In this document: piece after piece, positions 1-8,798 of the stretch
How positions within the stretch are numbered: the first letter of the stretch is position 1
Layout of the letters: every line of letters starts with the position of its first letter
Origin: Mesorhizobium sp. ORS 3324
GTDB lineage: Bacteria; Pseudomonadota; Alphaproteobacteria; Rhizobiales; Rhizobiaceae
DNA length: 64,000 nucleotides
Direction: 5' to 3'
NCBI GenBank assembly: GCA_000824825.2
Contig: LM655206.1
Span: forward strand, 1,391-65,390
The notes under the pieces: model-generated
The model's input: the letters and a program-made list of their open reading frames with translations, nothing else
What the model was told of the DNA's origin: nothing
Databases searched by the model: none
Translations under genes and position numbers: made by a program

Positions 1-720
1 AGCCAATAGAAAAGCCGCGTCACCGGTTGGCAGCTTCCCCTGGCCTGCGAGCGCCCGCCGGCGCTCGTCGGGCGTCAGATGGCCCGCTTCGACCATGTCC
101 TGCAGGACGGTCTGGGCACGGCGCTCTGCTCGGGCAGGATCGTGTAGCGGATTCAGGTAGGAGGGCGCCGGCAGCGCTCCGACCAGCATTGCCGCTTCGT
201 AGAGCGTCAATTTGCTTGCGGATTTCCCGAAATAGCGATGAGCGGCAGCCTCGATCCCGTAGGCGCCGCTGCCGAAATAGACGCGGTCGAGATACAGTTC
301 GAGAATCCGATTCTTGCTGTAGCGGTGCTCGAGCATCACGACGACAACGATTTCGCGGATTCTCTGGAGGATCCTCGATCGCTGCGGCGGCAGCAGATTC
401 TTGGCCAATTGCTCGCTGATCGTGCTGCCGCCCTGGACGATCCGTCCGGCCCTGATATCGGCGTATAGGGCTCGCAGCATGGAAAGCGGCTCGGCCCCGA
501 AATTTCCATAGAAATTCCGATCCTCGGCGGAAATCAGGGCGTCAACTACATAGGGCGGCAGCTCGCTCAGATGGATGCCCTGTGGGGCTGGTGTCTTTGA
601 TCCAACTGGTCTGGCCAGCAAACAATCGAGATCGGGAGTAGTCCTGACGAGGTAAGCTGTGGCTGGCACGACGCCAAGCACGACAGCCGCTGCGAAGATT
701 GTGACCTTCCAATAACGCAT
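1..720 (-). CDS. Penicillin-binding protein, GT51 transglycosylase domain (partial, cut by window edge)
   Basis: This is a peptidoglycan glycosyltransferase that polymerises lipid II at the outer face of the inner membrane. The 240 visible residues begin with a short cytoplasmic tail and one hydrophobic segment (about residues 5-24). GT51 motifs follow: catalytic Glu66 in SAEDRNFYGNFG, QGGSTISEQLAKN (96-108), and a KNRILELYLDRVYFGSGAYG block (136-155). The frame is open to base 1, so any transpeptidase domain lies outside the window and PBP1A, PBP1C or monofunctional cannot be separated. The ATG at 720 directly precedes the membrane segment; no strong ribosome binding site is visible. It is distinct from the full-length PBP1A at 49350-51506. 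Confidence 0.85.
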   Translation of the reverse strand, partial: MRYWKVTIFAAAVVLGVVPATAYLVRTTPDLDCLLARPVGSKTPAPQGIHLSELPPYVVDALISAEDRNFYGNFGAEPLSMLRALYADIRAGRIVQGGSTISEQLAKNLLPPQRSRILQRIREIVVVVMLEHRYSKNRILELYLDRVYFGSGAYGIEAAAHRYFGKSASKLTLYEAAMLVGALPAPSYLNPLHDPARAERRAQTVLQDMVEAGHLTPDERRRALAGQGKLPTGDAAFLLA

Positions 721-984
721 GTTGACCGAATCGAATCGCGGCTCGCCCGTTGGGCCTGCAGGGTGCGGACGCCCCACCGTCATGCTGTTATGCTTGGCCT
801 CACATTGCCGCATGCATCCAAGCACGACCTCAAGCCTGCCGTCCCAATGTTCGACGACCGCGGTTAATCGCGGATGTTGGATGCGATCGCATGTCCACAT
901 CGGCGAGAGTCGCCGGACGTTCGCCGAGGGTCGATCGTTTGTCTTTGCCGATGAATTGAACGATGTTGCTGACGGGGGGCTGAC

Positions 985-1612
985 GGCGGTAGCCGATGCG
1001 CGAAAATTCCGGGCGCGGCGGGCATGCCGCTGACGATCTCGCCGGCCAGCAATTCGCCTGCGATGAGGCCCAGCGTCGCGCCGCTATGGCTGAAGACAAC
1101 GCGGTATCCGGGAAATGCCGGTCAACTGGCCGATCACCGGCTCGCCGTCTGCGGGGATTGGCTTGGGTCCCATGTGATGGCTTTCCGGCGCGAGCGTGGG
1201 ATTGCCTTCAAGAACCTTCGAGGCTTCCTCGAGCAGCCCCGAGATCGCGGACGGCTTGGCTTCGTACGTGCCGTCGCCGCGCACGATGACTTCGTCCTCG
1301 GACCATGCGGAGTCGAGCGCGAAGGCGCCGTTCGGCGTGGGCCTGACGGCGGCACGCGGCGTGTTGAGCACGGCACGCAGCGGATGCGCGATTGGTTTGC
1401 TGAAGACGAGCAGGGCGCGCGTCGTGCCGTCGCCGATGCGCCTGCCGACCTTGGCCGCCATACCCGGCACCGCGGATGCCCGCCGCAACCACGACGGCAT
1501 CGGCATCGACCGCCTGGCCGGAAGCGGTCCTCACGCCGCTGACGCGGCCATTGGCCAACGTTACGTCGGCGGAGCCGGCGTCGGTGAGAGCGTGATCGAA
1601 CGTGACTGAAAA
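985..1612 (-). pseudogene. Decayed FAD-dependent amino acid oxidase/dehydrogenase (DAO family) remnant
   Basis: Three reading frames in succession give pieces of one DAO-family flavoprotein. The first piece (about 1612-1475) reads LANGRVSGVRTASG and then DADAVVVAAG, the usual strand leading to the FAD-site glycines. The second (about 1470-1120) contains KPIAHPLRAVLNTPRAAVR and HHMGPKPIPADGEPVIG. The third (about 1115-985) has YRVVFSHSGATLGLIAGELL, the classic C-terminal FAD-contacting helix. Frameshifts near 1470 and 1115 break it, and the N-terminal FAD-binding third is missing, replaced by a transposase fragment. It cannot encode a working enzyme as written. The family is clear; the substrate is not. 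Confidence 0.7.
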
Positions 1613-1862
1613 GGCTGAGTGGGATGGTCGGCAATCACCCTAGCCGAGCGCGAGACGTGGTCGCGCACGGCCGCCCACGCCGCGTCGCCGTCCTCGTCGC
1701 GGATCACGCGCGTGAAAGTCCGGCCGCCGAGGCCGCGCTCTTTGATCGCCAGAGCGCATAGCCGCTTCATGTTCTGGAATTTCTTCAGGCGGCGGTCGAC
1801 CTGGTCTTCCGCCTTGTTCTCGGGCCGGATGTGCCCCCCGCGTACTTGCCGTCGATCTTAGC
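1613..1862 (-). mobile_element. ISXO2/IS1595-family transposase fragment
   Basis: Reading from 1862 leftward gives KIDGKYAGG and then, after a one-base shift, HIRPENKAEDQVDRRLKKFQ, continuing through TFTRVIRDEDGDAAW and VRDHVSRSARVIADHP. This matches the catalytic core pattern of ISXO2-like transposases (a DGxYxGG strand, an RPENK block, then the strand leading to the second acidic residue). The shift lies in a run of six C at 1834-1839; a seventh base would restore the frame. Both ends are missing and no terminal inverted repeats are visible. The left end abuts the DAO remnant at about 1613. The identification rests on motif memory rather than alignment. Confidence 0.6.
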
Positions 1863-1963
1863 GGCTGCTTGTGTCCGGTGCGCAGAGGGGCATCTAACTG
1901 CCTATTTATTTCTGTGGGGATATCTATGGGGCAGCGGAAATGTTGCTAACCCGTTGTTTTTTC

Positions 1964-2040
1964 TGGTCGGAGTGGCAGGATTTGAACCTGCGACCCCATC
2001 GTCCCGAACGATGTGCGCTACCAGACTGCGCTACACTCCG
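1964..2040 (-). tRNA. tRNA-Pro (anticodon CGG)
   Basis: The reverse strand folds into a complete 77-nt cloverleaf. The acceptor arms CGGAGTG and CACTCCG pair, the D-arm is GCGC...GCGC with TGGTAG in the loop, and the anticodon stem is CATCG/CGATG around the loop TTCGGGA, giving anticodon CGG. The T-arm contains GGTTCAAATCC. The discriminator A and the CCA end (1964-1967) are encoded. It reads the proline codon CCG, common in this high-GC genome. It lies immediately beside the transposase and oxidase remnants, a common landing site for mobile DNA. Confidence 0.95.
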
Positions 2041-2327
2041 CGACCAGACGGCGGGCTTATAGCCGCCACTTTCCGATCCTGCAAGCGCCAATGGTTGCAT
2101 TAGTGTCGCATTTCTTTTGCGGCGACCCCTCGTGGATCGAGGCGCATGTCGGCCGCTTGTTCCGCTGGTTCATCGACCCGGTGCCTTTCGGCCTCTGTAT
2201 CGACCGCATAGACAAATGCGGCCGCCCACTGGCCACTGACGTGCCCGCCAGCATTCTACCACCTGGTCTAACGCTGACGCAGTACCTGGGGATCGGCTAT
2301 CGCCCAAGCTTTCGCCAATCGCCAGCC
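2041..2327. other. Intergenic region upstream of tRNA-Pro and downstream of betB
   Basis: About 290 bases between the 5' end of tRNA-Pro and the end of betB. Short open frames exist on both strands, but none has a recognisable protein signature or a good ribosome binding site. The part nearest 2041 must carry the tRNA promoter. No clear terminator stem for the bet operon was found. Confidence 0.4.
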
Positions 2328-3791
2328 TCAATAGGGGCTCGCCACATCCCCCGTCTCGACATAGACCGCCTTGAGTTGCGAGTAATGCGCTAGCGCCGCC
2401 AGCGAGTTCTCGCGGCCGATGCCGGACTGCTTGACGCCACCGAAGGGCATTTCCACCGGCGTCAGATTGTAAGCGTTGATCCAGCAGGTGCCGGCCTGCA
2501 ATTCGGCGATCACCCGGTGGGCGCGCGGCAGGTCGCGTGTAAACACGCCCGCCGCCAGACCGAATTCGCTATCATTGGCGCGCTCGATCACCTCGTCCTC
2601 GCTGTCGAATTTGAGCACGCTCATCACCGGCCCGAAAATCTCCTCGCGCGCGATGCGCATGTTGTCGGTGACGTCGGTGAACACCGTCGGCTCGATGAAG
2701 AAGCCGCCCTCGAAACCCTGCAGCGACGGCACGTTGCCGCCGTAGGCAAGGGCCGCTCCTTCCTGCTTGCCGATCGCAATGTAGAAGACGACCTTGTCCT
2801 GCTGCGCCTTGTTGACCAGCGGTCCCATCTGCGTTTCCGGATCGAGCGGGTCGCCGATCCGGATTTTCTTGGTGCGCTCGATCAGCCGCTCGACGAAGCG
2901 GTCATGAATGCCCTTCTGCACGAAGACGCGCGTGCCGTTTGAGCAGATCTGGCCGGTCGAATAGAAATTGCCGAGCATGGCGCCGCCGATGGCGTTCTCG
3001 AGATCGGCGTCGTCGAAGACGATCAGCGGCGACTTGCCGCCGAGCTCCATGGTCGCGTGCTTCATCTTCGAGCCGGCGAGCGACAGAACCTTGCGACCGG
3101 TCGGCACCGAGCCGGTCACCGAAACTTTGGCCACGACATCATGGCCGACAAGGCCGGCGCCGACATCGCCATAGCCCTGCACCACGTTGAACACCCCATC
3201 GGGTAGGCCGGCCTCGCTGTAGATCTCTGCCAGAGCCAGCGCCGAAAGCGGCGTGTTCTCCGAAGGCTTGAACACCATCGCATTGCCCATGGCGAGCGCC
3301 GGCGCCGACTTCCAGCCGGCGATCTGGATCGGATAGTTCCAGGCGCCGATACCGACGCACACACCGAGCGGCTCGCGCCGTGTATAGGCAAACGGGCCGC
3401 CGAGATCGATTGCCTCGCCGCTGAAGGCGGCAACCGCGCCGGCGAAATATTCCAGGCAGTCGGCCGCCGACGGCGCGTCCGCCACCAGCGTCTCCTGGAT
3501 CGCCTTGCCGGTATCCAATGTCTCTATGCGCGCCAGATCGGCATTACGCGCCCGCAGGATGTCGGCGGCACGGCGCAGGATGCGTCCCCGCTCGACCGGC
3601 TTCATCTGTGCCCAGGCCGGCTGCGCGGCGCGAGCGGCCTCGATCGCCAGCTCCAGCACGTTCGGCGTCGCCGAATGCAGCGTCGCGATGGTCTCTCCGG
3701 TCGCCGGATAGATCACCGGTAGGGGCGCGCCGCCCTCGTCCTCGATGTAGCGGCCGTTGACATAATGCGATGCCGTTGGCTGGGCGCGCAT
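2328..3791 (-). CDS. betB: Betaine aldehyde dehydrogenase BetB
   Basis: This enzyme oxidises betaine aldehyde to glycine betaine with NAD(P)+ in the cytoplasm, the second oxidation of the choline pathway. The 487-aa length is standard. Aldehyde dehydrogenase motifs are intact: the cofactor segment GAWNYPIQIAGWK (149-161), the general base Glu249 in MELGGKSP, and the nucleophile Cys283 in GQICSNGTRV. The C-terminal EMPFGGVKQSGIGRE is typical of BetB. It is the last gene of the bet operon, 52 bases after betA, so it is probably co-transcribed. Substrate assignment rests on the motifs together with betI, betC and betA in the same operon. Confidence 0.95.
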   Translation of the reverse strand: MRAQPTASHYVNGRYIEDEGGAPLPVIYPATGETIATLHSATPNVLELAIEAARAAQPAWAQMKPVERGRILRRAADILRARNADLARIETLDTGKAIQETLVADAPSAADCLEYFAGAVAAFSGEAIDLGGPFAYTRREPLGVCVGIGAWNYPIQIAGWKSAPALAMGNAMVFKPSENTPLSALALAEIYSEAGLPDGVFNVVQGYGDVGAGLVGHDVVAKVSVTGSVPTGRKVLSLAGSKMKHATMELGGKSPLIVFDDADLENAIGGAMLGNFYSTGQICSNGTRVFVQKGIHDRFVERLIERTKKIRIGDPLDPETQMGPLVNKAQQDKVVFYIAIGKQEGAALAYGGNVPSLQGFEGGFFIEPTVFTDVTDNMRIAREEIFGPVMSVLKFDSEDEVIERANDSEFGLAAGVFTRDLPRAHRVIAELQAGTCWINAYNLTPVEMPFGGVKQSGIGRENSLAALAHYSQLKAVYVETGDVASPY

Positions 3792-3843
3792 GGGTTTCTC
3801 CGTTCATGGTCGCTGGGCTGAGAGGGGCCCACCGGATCATGCG

Positions 3844-5499
3844 CTATCTGTCGGCCACCTGCCAGCGCGGATTGATCCATGGTTCCTGGTTGGACGGCGC
3901 GAGCGGCGCCCGCCCGAGGATGTGATCGGACGCCTTCTCGCCGGTCATGATCGAGGGGGCGTTGAGATTGCCGTTGGTCACCCGCGGGAAGATCGAGGAG
4001 TCGGCGACGCGCAGGCCATCGACCCCGATGACCCGGCATTCCGGATCGACGACGCTCGTGAGGTCGTCGGCGCGGCCCATCCTGCAGGTGCCGCAGGGAT
4101 GGTAGGCGCTCTCGGCATGGTCGCGGATGAAGGCGTCGAGCTCGTCGTCGGTCTGCACATGGCTGCCCGGCGAGATCTCCTTGCCGCGGAAGCCGTCGAA
4201 GGCCTTCTGGCCGAAGATCTCGCGCGTCAGCCGGATACAGTGGCGGAACTCGCTCCAGTCGTCGGGGTGCGACATGTAGTTGAAGCGGATCACCGGTTTG
4301 GCCTTCGGGTCCGGCGAGCGCAGCGTCACGGAGCCACGCGACTTCGAGCGCATCGGCCCGACATGCGCCTGGAAGCCATGCGACTTCGCCGCCGCCTTGC
4401 CGTCATAGCGCACCGCCGCCGGGATGAAGTGGTACTGGATATCGGGGTAATCGACGCCGGCCTGCGAGCGCACGAAAGCCGCCGCCTCGAAATGGTTGGT
4501 GGCGCCGAGGCCGGACTTGAAGAACAGCCACTGCGCGCCGATCATCGCCTTGGAGAAGGGATTGAGCACCGAATTCAGCGTGATCGGCCTGGTCGCTTCC
4601 TGCTGGATGTAGAGTTCCAGATGGTCCTGCAGGTTGCCGCCGACGCCCGGTCGGTCGGCGATGACCTTTATGTCGTTTTCCTGCAGATGCGCGCCGGGGC
4701 CGATGCCGGACAGCATCAGGATCTTCGGCGAGTTGATCGACGATGCCGCGACGATCACCTCACGTCGCGCCTTAACGAGCTGAATCTGTTTGTTAGCTTC
4801 GATCTCGACGCCGAGGGCGCGTTGATTCTCGATCACCACGCGGCGGGCAAAGCCCTTGACCAGATTCACATTTTTGCGCTTCAGCGCCGGCTTCAGATAG
4901 GCATTGGCCGCCGACCAGCGGCGACCGCCCCAAATGGTCTGCTCCATCGGGCCGAAGCCTTCCTGCTTCGCTCCGTTGTAATCGTCGGTGAGCTCGAAGC
5001 CGGCCTGGCGGCCGGCCTCTATGAAGGCGCCGTAGAGCGGGTTCTTGCGCGTGCCGCGCTGCACATGCAGCGGGCCGCCATGGCCCCGCCAGCCGGTCTC
5101 GCCGCCGCCATTGGAATCCTCCATGCGCTTGAAATAGGGAAGCACATCGGCAAAGCCCCAGCCGGTCGCGCCTTGTTCGGCCCAATGGTCGAAGTCGCGC
5201 GCATGGCCGCGCACATAGACCATGCCGTTGATCGAGGACGAGCCGCCGATCACCTTGCCGCGCGGGGTGGCGAGCACGCGGCCGCCGAGATGCGGCTCCG
5301 GCTCGCTGGCGAAGCCCCAGTCGTAGAGGCTCATATTGAGCGGGATCGACAGCGCCGACGGCATCTGGATCAGCGGCCCGATATCGGTGCCGCCGAACTC
5401 GATGACGATCACCGAGTGCTTGCCGTCCTCCGACAGCCGGTAGGCCATGGCCGAGCCGGCGGAGCCGGAGCCGATGATGACGAAATCCGCTTCAAGCAT
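3844..5499 (-). CDS. betA: Choline dehydrogenase BetA
   Basis: A membrane-associated FAD enzyme that oxidises choline to betaine aldehyde and feeds electrons to the respiratory chain. The 551-aa protein is a GMC oxidoreductase. It has an N-terminal Rossmann motif GSGSAG (10-15) after FVII, the GMC signature RGKVIGGSSSINGMVYVRG (80-98), the catalytic His467 in AYHPCGTCRMG, and a TNGNLNAPSIM segment (508-518) carrying the catalytic Asn. Its ATG overlaps the stop of the upstream dehydratase-like gene by eight bases, which suggests translational coupling. It lies between that gene and betB in the bet operon. Confidence 0.95.
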   Translation of the reverse strand: MLEADFVIIGSGSAGSAMAYRLSEDGKHSVIVIEFGGTDIGPLIQMPSALSIPLNMSLYDWGFASEPEPHLGGRVLATPRGKVIGGSSSINGMVYVRGHARDFDHWAEQGATGWGFADVLPYFKRMEDSNGGGETGWRGHGGPLHVQRGTRKNPLYGAFIEAGRQAGFELTDDYNGAKQEGFGPMEQTIWGGRRWSAANAYLKPALKRKNVNLVKGFARRVVIENQRALGVEIEANKQIQLVKARREVIVAASSINSPKILMLSGIGPGAHLQENDIKVIADRPGVGGNLQDHLELYIQQEATRPITLNSVLNPFSKAMIGAQWLFFKSGLGATNHFEAAAFVRSQAGVDYPDIQYHFIPAAVRYDGKAAAKSHGFQAHVGPMRSKSRGSVTLRSPDPKAKPVIRFNYMSHPDDWSEFRHCIRLTREIFGQKAFDGFRGKEISPGSHVQTDDELDAFIRDHAESAYHPCGTCRMGRADDLTSVVDPECRVIGVDGLRVADSSIFPRVTNGNLNAPSIMTGEKASDHILGRAPLAPSNQEPWINPRWQVADR

Positions 5500-6496
5500 T
5501 GTTCATATGCGCCATAAAGTCGGCGAGCGAGACATTGCCGCCGGTAGCCACTACGAGGACGGTTTTGTCCGCCACATCCACCTTGCCGCCGAGAAGCGCG
5601 GCGAGCGACGCGGCGCCCGAAGGCTCCAGCACCAGCTTCATCCGCTCGAAGGCGATCTTCATTGCCCGCCGCACCGAGGTGTCGTCGACGGTGACGCCGC
5701 GAACGCCGGCAGCACTCACCGCTGCGAAGGGAGCCTCGCCGGGCTTGCGAGCCATCAGGCCGTCGCAGATCGATTTCGGTCCGATGGGCATCGTCTCGAT
5801 CGCACCATGTGCAAGCGACGAGCCCATGCCGTCAAAACCTTCCGGCTCGACGGCGATGATTTCGGTCTTCGGCGACAGATAACGGAAGGCGAGCGAGACG
5901 CCGCCGATCAACCCGCCGCCGCCGACCGAGCAGAAGACGAGGTCGGCGTGAGCCTTCTTCGCCGCCAACTGGTCGAGCGCCTCCAGCCCGGCGCCGGCCT
6001 GGCCGGCGACGATCTCCGGATCGTCGAAGGGATGCAGCAGGGTAAGGTTTTCGGTCTCGGCGATCTCGCGCGCCTTGGCGGCCGCCACCTCCTCGCGGGC
6101 GCGATCGCCATGGTCGGTGAGCACCACGCGCGCGCCATAGCTTGCGGTGGCGTCGCGTTTCGCGGCAGGAGCGTCGATCGGCATGACGATGGTGACGGGG
6201 ATGCCGAGCGCCTGTCCGGCGGCCGCAAGTCCTTGCGCGAAATTGCCGGACGAATAGGCGACGACGCCCGTCTTCGCCTCATCGGGCGTAAGCCGCTTCA
6301 GCCGCCAATAGGCGCCGCGCACCTTGAAGGAGCCGGCCCATTGCAGCGATTCCGGCTTGACGAAGACGCGCGCAGCACCCGTCTCCCTGGCAAGGACAGT
6401 CGACTCCAGCAGCGGCGTCACCTGCGTGGCCGCGGAGGTCACGGCATAGGCCTCTTTCAGATGGTCGAGGGTGGGAACGAGAACGTCTGCCATCAT
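5492..6496 (-). CDS. Threonine/serine dehydratase-like PLP enzyme inside the bet operon
   Basis: A 334-aa fold-type II PLP enzyme of the threonine dehydratase family. The PLP-binding Lys58 sits in GSFKVRGA, the glycine loop VGGGGLIGG (191-199) would bind the PLP phosphate, and NFAQGLAAAGQ is the helix seen in serine/threonine deaminases. It lacks the regulatory ACT-like domain of biosynthetic IlvA, so it is a catabolic-type deaminase or a related eliminase (for example an EutB-like ectoine-pathway enzyme). The start uses the ATGATG pair overlapping the betC stop, and its own stop overlaps the betA start. Its tight insertion between betC and betA is unusual compared with the betICBA order known from Sinorhizobium. 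The true substrate is unknown. Confidence 0.85.
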   Translation of the reverse strand: MMADVLVPTLDHLKEAYAVTSAATQVTPLLESTVLARETGAARVFVKPESLQWAGSFKVRGAYWRLKRLTPDEAKTGVVAYSSGNFAQGLAAAGQALGIPVTIVMPIDAPAAKRDATASYGARVVLTDHGDRAREEVAAAKAREIAETENLTLLHPFDDPEIVAGQAGAGLEALDQLAAKKAHADLVFCSVGGGGLIGGVSLAFRYLSPKTEIIAVEPEGFDGMGSSLAHGAIETMPIGPKSICDGLMARKPGEAPFAAVSAAGVRGVTVDDTSVRRAMKIAFERMKLVLEPSGAASLAALLGGKVDVADKTVLVVATGGNVSLADFMAHMNNA

Positions 6497-8022
6497 TCGC
6501 CTCGCGGAAAGCGCTTCTGGTCTTCGAGATTGTCGAGGTTCATGTGATTGCGCATGTAGCGTTCCGAGGCCTTCTGCAGCGGCTGAAACTCCCATGGGTA
6601 GTAGGCGCCGTTGCGCAGCGCCGGATAGACCACCCAGCGCCGCGCCTGGCTGGCGCGCACGTCGGCGTCGAAGGCCGCCATGTCCCAGCGCGCCCTGACC
6701 TTTTCCATGAAGGCCGAGACGAGGCCCGCACGCGCCGGATCGGTGGCGAGATTGGCGACCTCGCGCGGATCGGCCTCGAGGTCGAAAAGCTGCGGCGGGT
6801 CGAGCTCGCAATGGACGAATTTGTAGCGGCCTTCGCGGATCGCCACCAGCGGCGCATAGGAGCCTTCGGCCGCGTATTCCATGAGAACGGGCGCGGTGCG
6901 CACCCCGCCGTCGAGCAGCGGCAGCAGCGACTGCCCGTCCGTCCACGGCGCTATCGCCGCAATATCGATGCCGGCGAGGTCGCAGAGCGTTGGCGTCACG
7001 TCGAGATTGGACACCGGCGCTTCGATCAGACCGGCCCGCACGCCCTTGCCGGCGATCATCAGCGGCACGCGCGCCGAGCCCTCGTAGAAGCACATCTTGA
7101 ACCACAGGCCGCGCTCGCCCAGCATGTCGCCGTGATCCGAGCAGAACAGGATGATCGTGTCGTCGAGCATGCGGGTGCGCTTGAGGACATCGAGAAGCTC
7201 GCCGATCTTGTCGTCGAGATAGGAGATGTTTGCGAAATAGCCGCGCCGCGAGCGGCGGACCTGCTCCGGCTTGATGTCGAAACTGTCGTAGTCGGACGCC
7301 TTGTAGAGCCGCTTCGAATGCGGGTCCTGGCTGGCGTAGGGAATGAAACCGACCTCCGGCTCCAGCGCCGGGCAGCCCTCGTAGAGATCCCAGTATTTCC
7401 GCCGCGCGGCATAGGGGTCGTGCGGATGGGTGAAGGAGACGGTGAGGCACCAGGGCCGGCGCTCCGCATCGTCGGAGACGCGGGCGAACTCGTAGAGCTT
7501 CTGCACCGCGTGGAAGGCGACCTCGTCGTCATACTCCATCTGGTTGGTGATCTCGGCGACGCCGGCCCCGGTCACCGAGCCGAGGTTGTGGTACCACCAG
7601 TCGATGCGCTCGCCGGGCTTGCGGTAGTCCGGCGTCCAGCCGAAATCGGCGGGATAGATGTCGGTGGTCAGCCGCTCCTCGAAGCCGTGCAACTGGTCCG
7701 GTCCGACGAAATGCATCTTGCCCGACAGCACCGTATGGTAGCCGGCGCTGCGCAAATGATGCGCGTAGGTCGGGATCGAGGAGGCGAACTCGGCGGCGTT
7801 GTCATAGACCTGGGTTCGCGACGGCAGCTGGCCGCTCATGAAGGAGGCGCGGCCCGGCGCGCAGAGCGGCGAGGCGGTGTAGTTGTTGGCAAAGCGCGCC
7901 GAGCGGGCGGCGAGCGCCTTGAGATGCGGCGCACGCAGGAATTCGGCCGGGCCGTCGGCGAAGAACGTGCCGTTGAGCTGATCGACCATGACGATCAGGA
8001 AATTGGGTCGCCGGGTCGTCAA
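6493..8022 (-). CDS. betC: Choline sulfatase BetC
   Basis: Hydrolyses choline-O-sulfate to choline and sulfate, feeding BetA and BetB. The 509-aa protein is a type I sulfatase. Metal-binding Asp14 lies in LIVMVDQLNG, and Cys54 in SPLCAPGRASF (C-x-P-x-R) is the residue converted to formylglycine. Cys54 is, from memory, the same position as in Sinorhizobium choline sulfatase. A SDHGDMLGERGLWFKMCFYEGS block follows in pieces in the second half. I start it at TTG 8022: this overlaps the betI stop (TTGA), has GGAG nine bases upstream, and gives the family length. A longer open frame upstream runs inside betI and is not expected to be translated. Confidence 0.93.
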   Translation of the reverse strand: MTTRRPNFLIVMVDQLNGTFFADGPAEFLRAPHLKALAARSARFANNYTASPLCAPGRASFMSGQLPSRTQVYDNAAEFASSIPTYAHHLRSAGYHTVLSGKMHFVGPDQLHGFEERLTTDIYPADFGWTPDYRKPGERIDWWYHNLGSVTGAGVAEITNQMEYDDEVAFHAVQKLYEFARVSDDAERRPWCLTVSFTHPHDPYAARRKYWDLYEGCPALEPEVGFIPYASQDPHSKRLYKASDYDSFDIKPEQVRRSRRGYFANISYLDDKIGELLDVLKRTRMLDDTIILFCSDHGDMLGERGLWFKMCFYEGSARVPLMIAGKGVRAGLIEAPVSNLDVTPTLCDLAGIDIAAIAPWTDGQSLLPLLDGGVRTAPVLMEYAAEGSYAPLVAIREGRYKFVHCELDPPQLFDLEADPREVANLATDPARAGLVSAFMEKVRARWDMAAFDADVRASQARRWVVYPALRNGAYYPWEFQPLQKASERYMRNHMNLDNLEDQKRFPRGE

Positions 8023-8609
8023 GGCAGGCTCCGTCCGTTGAGCTTGGTTTCGAGATAGTCTTCGACGAGCGCGATCGCGCTCTGCGCGTTGGGCACGCCG
8101 TCCTTCAGCGCGCGCCGGATGTAGAGCCCGTCGATCAGCGCCGCGGTCGCTTCGGCGACGCGATCCGCTTCGGCTCTCGGCAGGATGCCGGTCAACCCGC
8201 TCATCAGGTTGGAGTTGAGCCGCCGCGCATAGACGCGAAGCAGCCGCCGCAAGGCGGAAGACTGCTGCGCCTCGACGTAGAAGGCGAGCCATGCGGCTAT
8301 GGTTTCGGGCTGGAACTGCTCGTCGGAGAAGCTGACCGCCACCACGGCCGAGACGCGCTGACGCGCTGTGGCGGCGAGGCGAAGAGCGCGCCTCGTATCG
8401 GCGTTGAGCTCGGCCAGGATGTGCCGCATCGTCGCAAACAGCAGCTCGTCCTTGGCGCCGAAATAGTGGTGCGCGAGCGCCGAGGACACACCGGCGCGTC
8501 CGGCGATCTCCGACATCGTCACGTCCAGCGAGCCGCGCTCGCCGATCACCGAGATCGTCGCGTCGATGAGCGCCCTGCGGCGCAGCGGTTCCATTCCGAT
8601 TTTCGGCAT
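8019..8609 (-). CDS. betI: BetI, TetR-family choline-responsive repressor
   Basis: A 196-aa repressor that represses bet genes and is relieved by choline. The N-terminal TetR helix-turn-helix covers about residues 12-57 (TMSEIAGRAGVSSALAHHYFG, split here as DVTMSEIAGRAG and VSSALAHHYF). MPKIGMEPLRRRALIDATI at the N-terminus is typical of BetI, and the C-terminal ligand domain includes a WLAFYVEAQ segment. The ATG at 8609 gives the expected length. Being first in the operon, it is probably autoregulated through the palindromic site at 8644-8660. Confidence 0.93.
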   Translation of the reverse strand: MPKIGMEPLRRRALIDATISVIGERGSLDVTMSEIAGRAGVSSALAHHYFGAKDELLFATMRHILAELNADTRRALRLAATARQRVSAVVAVSFSDEQFQPETIAAWLAFYVEAQQSSALRRLLRVYARRLNSNLMSGLTGILPRAEADRVAEATAALIDGLYIRRALKDGVPNAQSAIALVEDYLETKLNGRSLP

Positions 8610-8643
8610 TTTGGGGTCCGGTTCGGTGGCGAGAATATTTTTT

Positions 8644-8660
8644 ATTGACGGATCAATCAA
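8644..8660. promoter_or_regulatory. Probable BetI operator
   Basis: The 17-base site ATTGACGGATCAATCAA lies 34 bases upstream of the betI start. It contains the inverted pair TTGA/TCAA and an overlapping TGATTGATC-type symmetry on the reverse strand. It resembles, from memory, the BetI-bound operator of Escherichia coli (ATTGA...CAATCAA). Runs of T and A on both sides make it AT-rich against the local background, as expected for a promoter. Confidence 0.6.
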
Positions 8661-8798
8661 CAAAAAAGTCGCCGCTGGGATCAACCGATCGTGTCGCTCT
8701 GGCCCATGTTTTCGACTGGAAAAAAGTTCACCGTTGAACAATATTGAGTAACGGGCCGCGACAGGACGTGCTAGGCTTCGCGGCAAACGGAGGCTGCC

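Noticed and set aside
3790..5517. 575-codon open frame on the plus strand opposite betA
   Set aside because: It is a mirror of the GC-rich third-position pattern of betA, which has all GMC motifs. The antisense translation has no recognisable domain.
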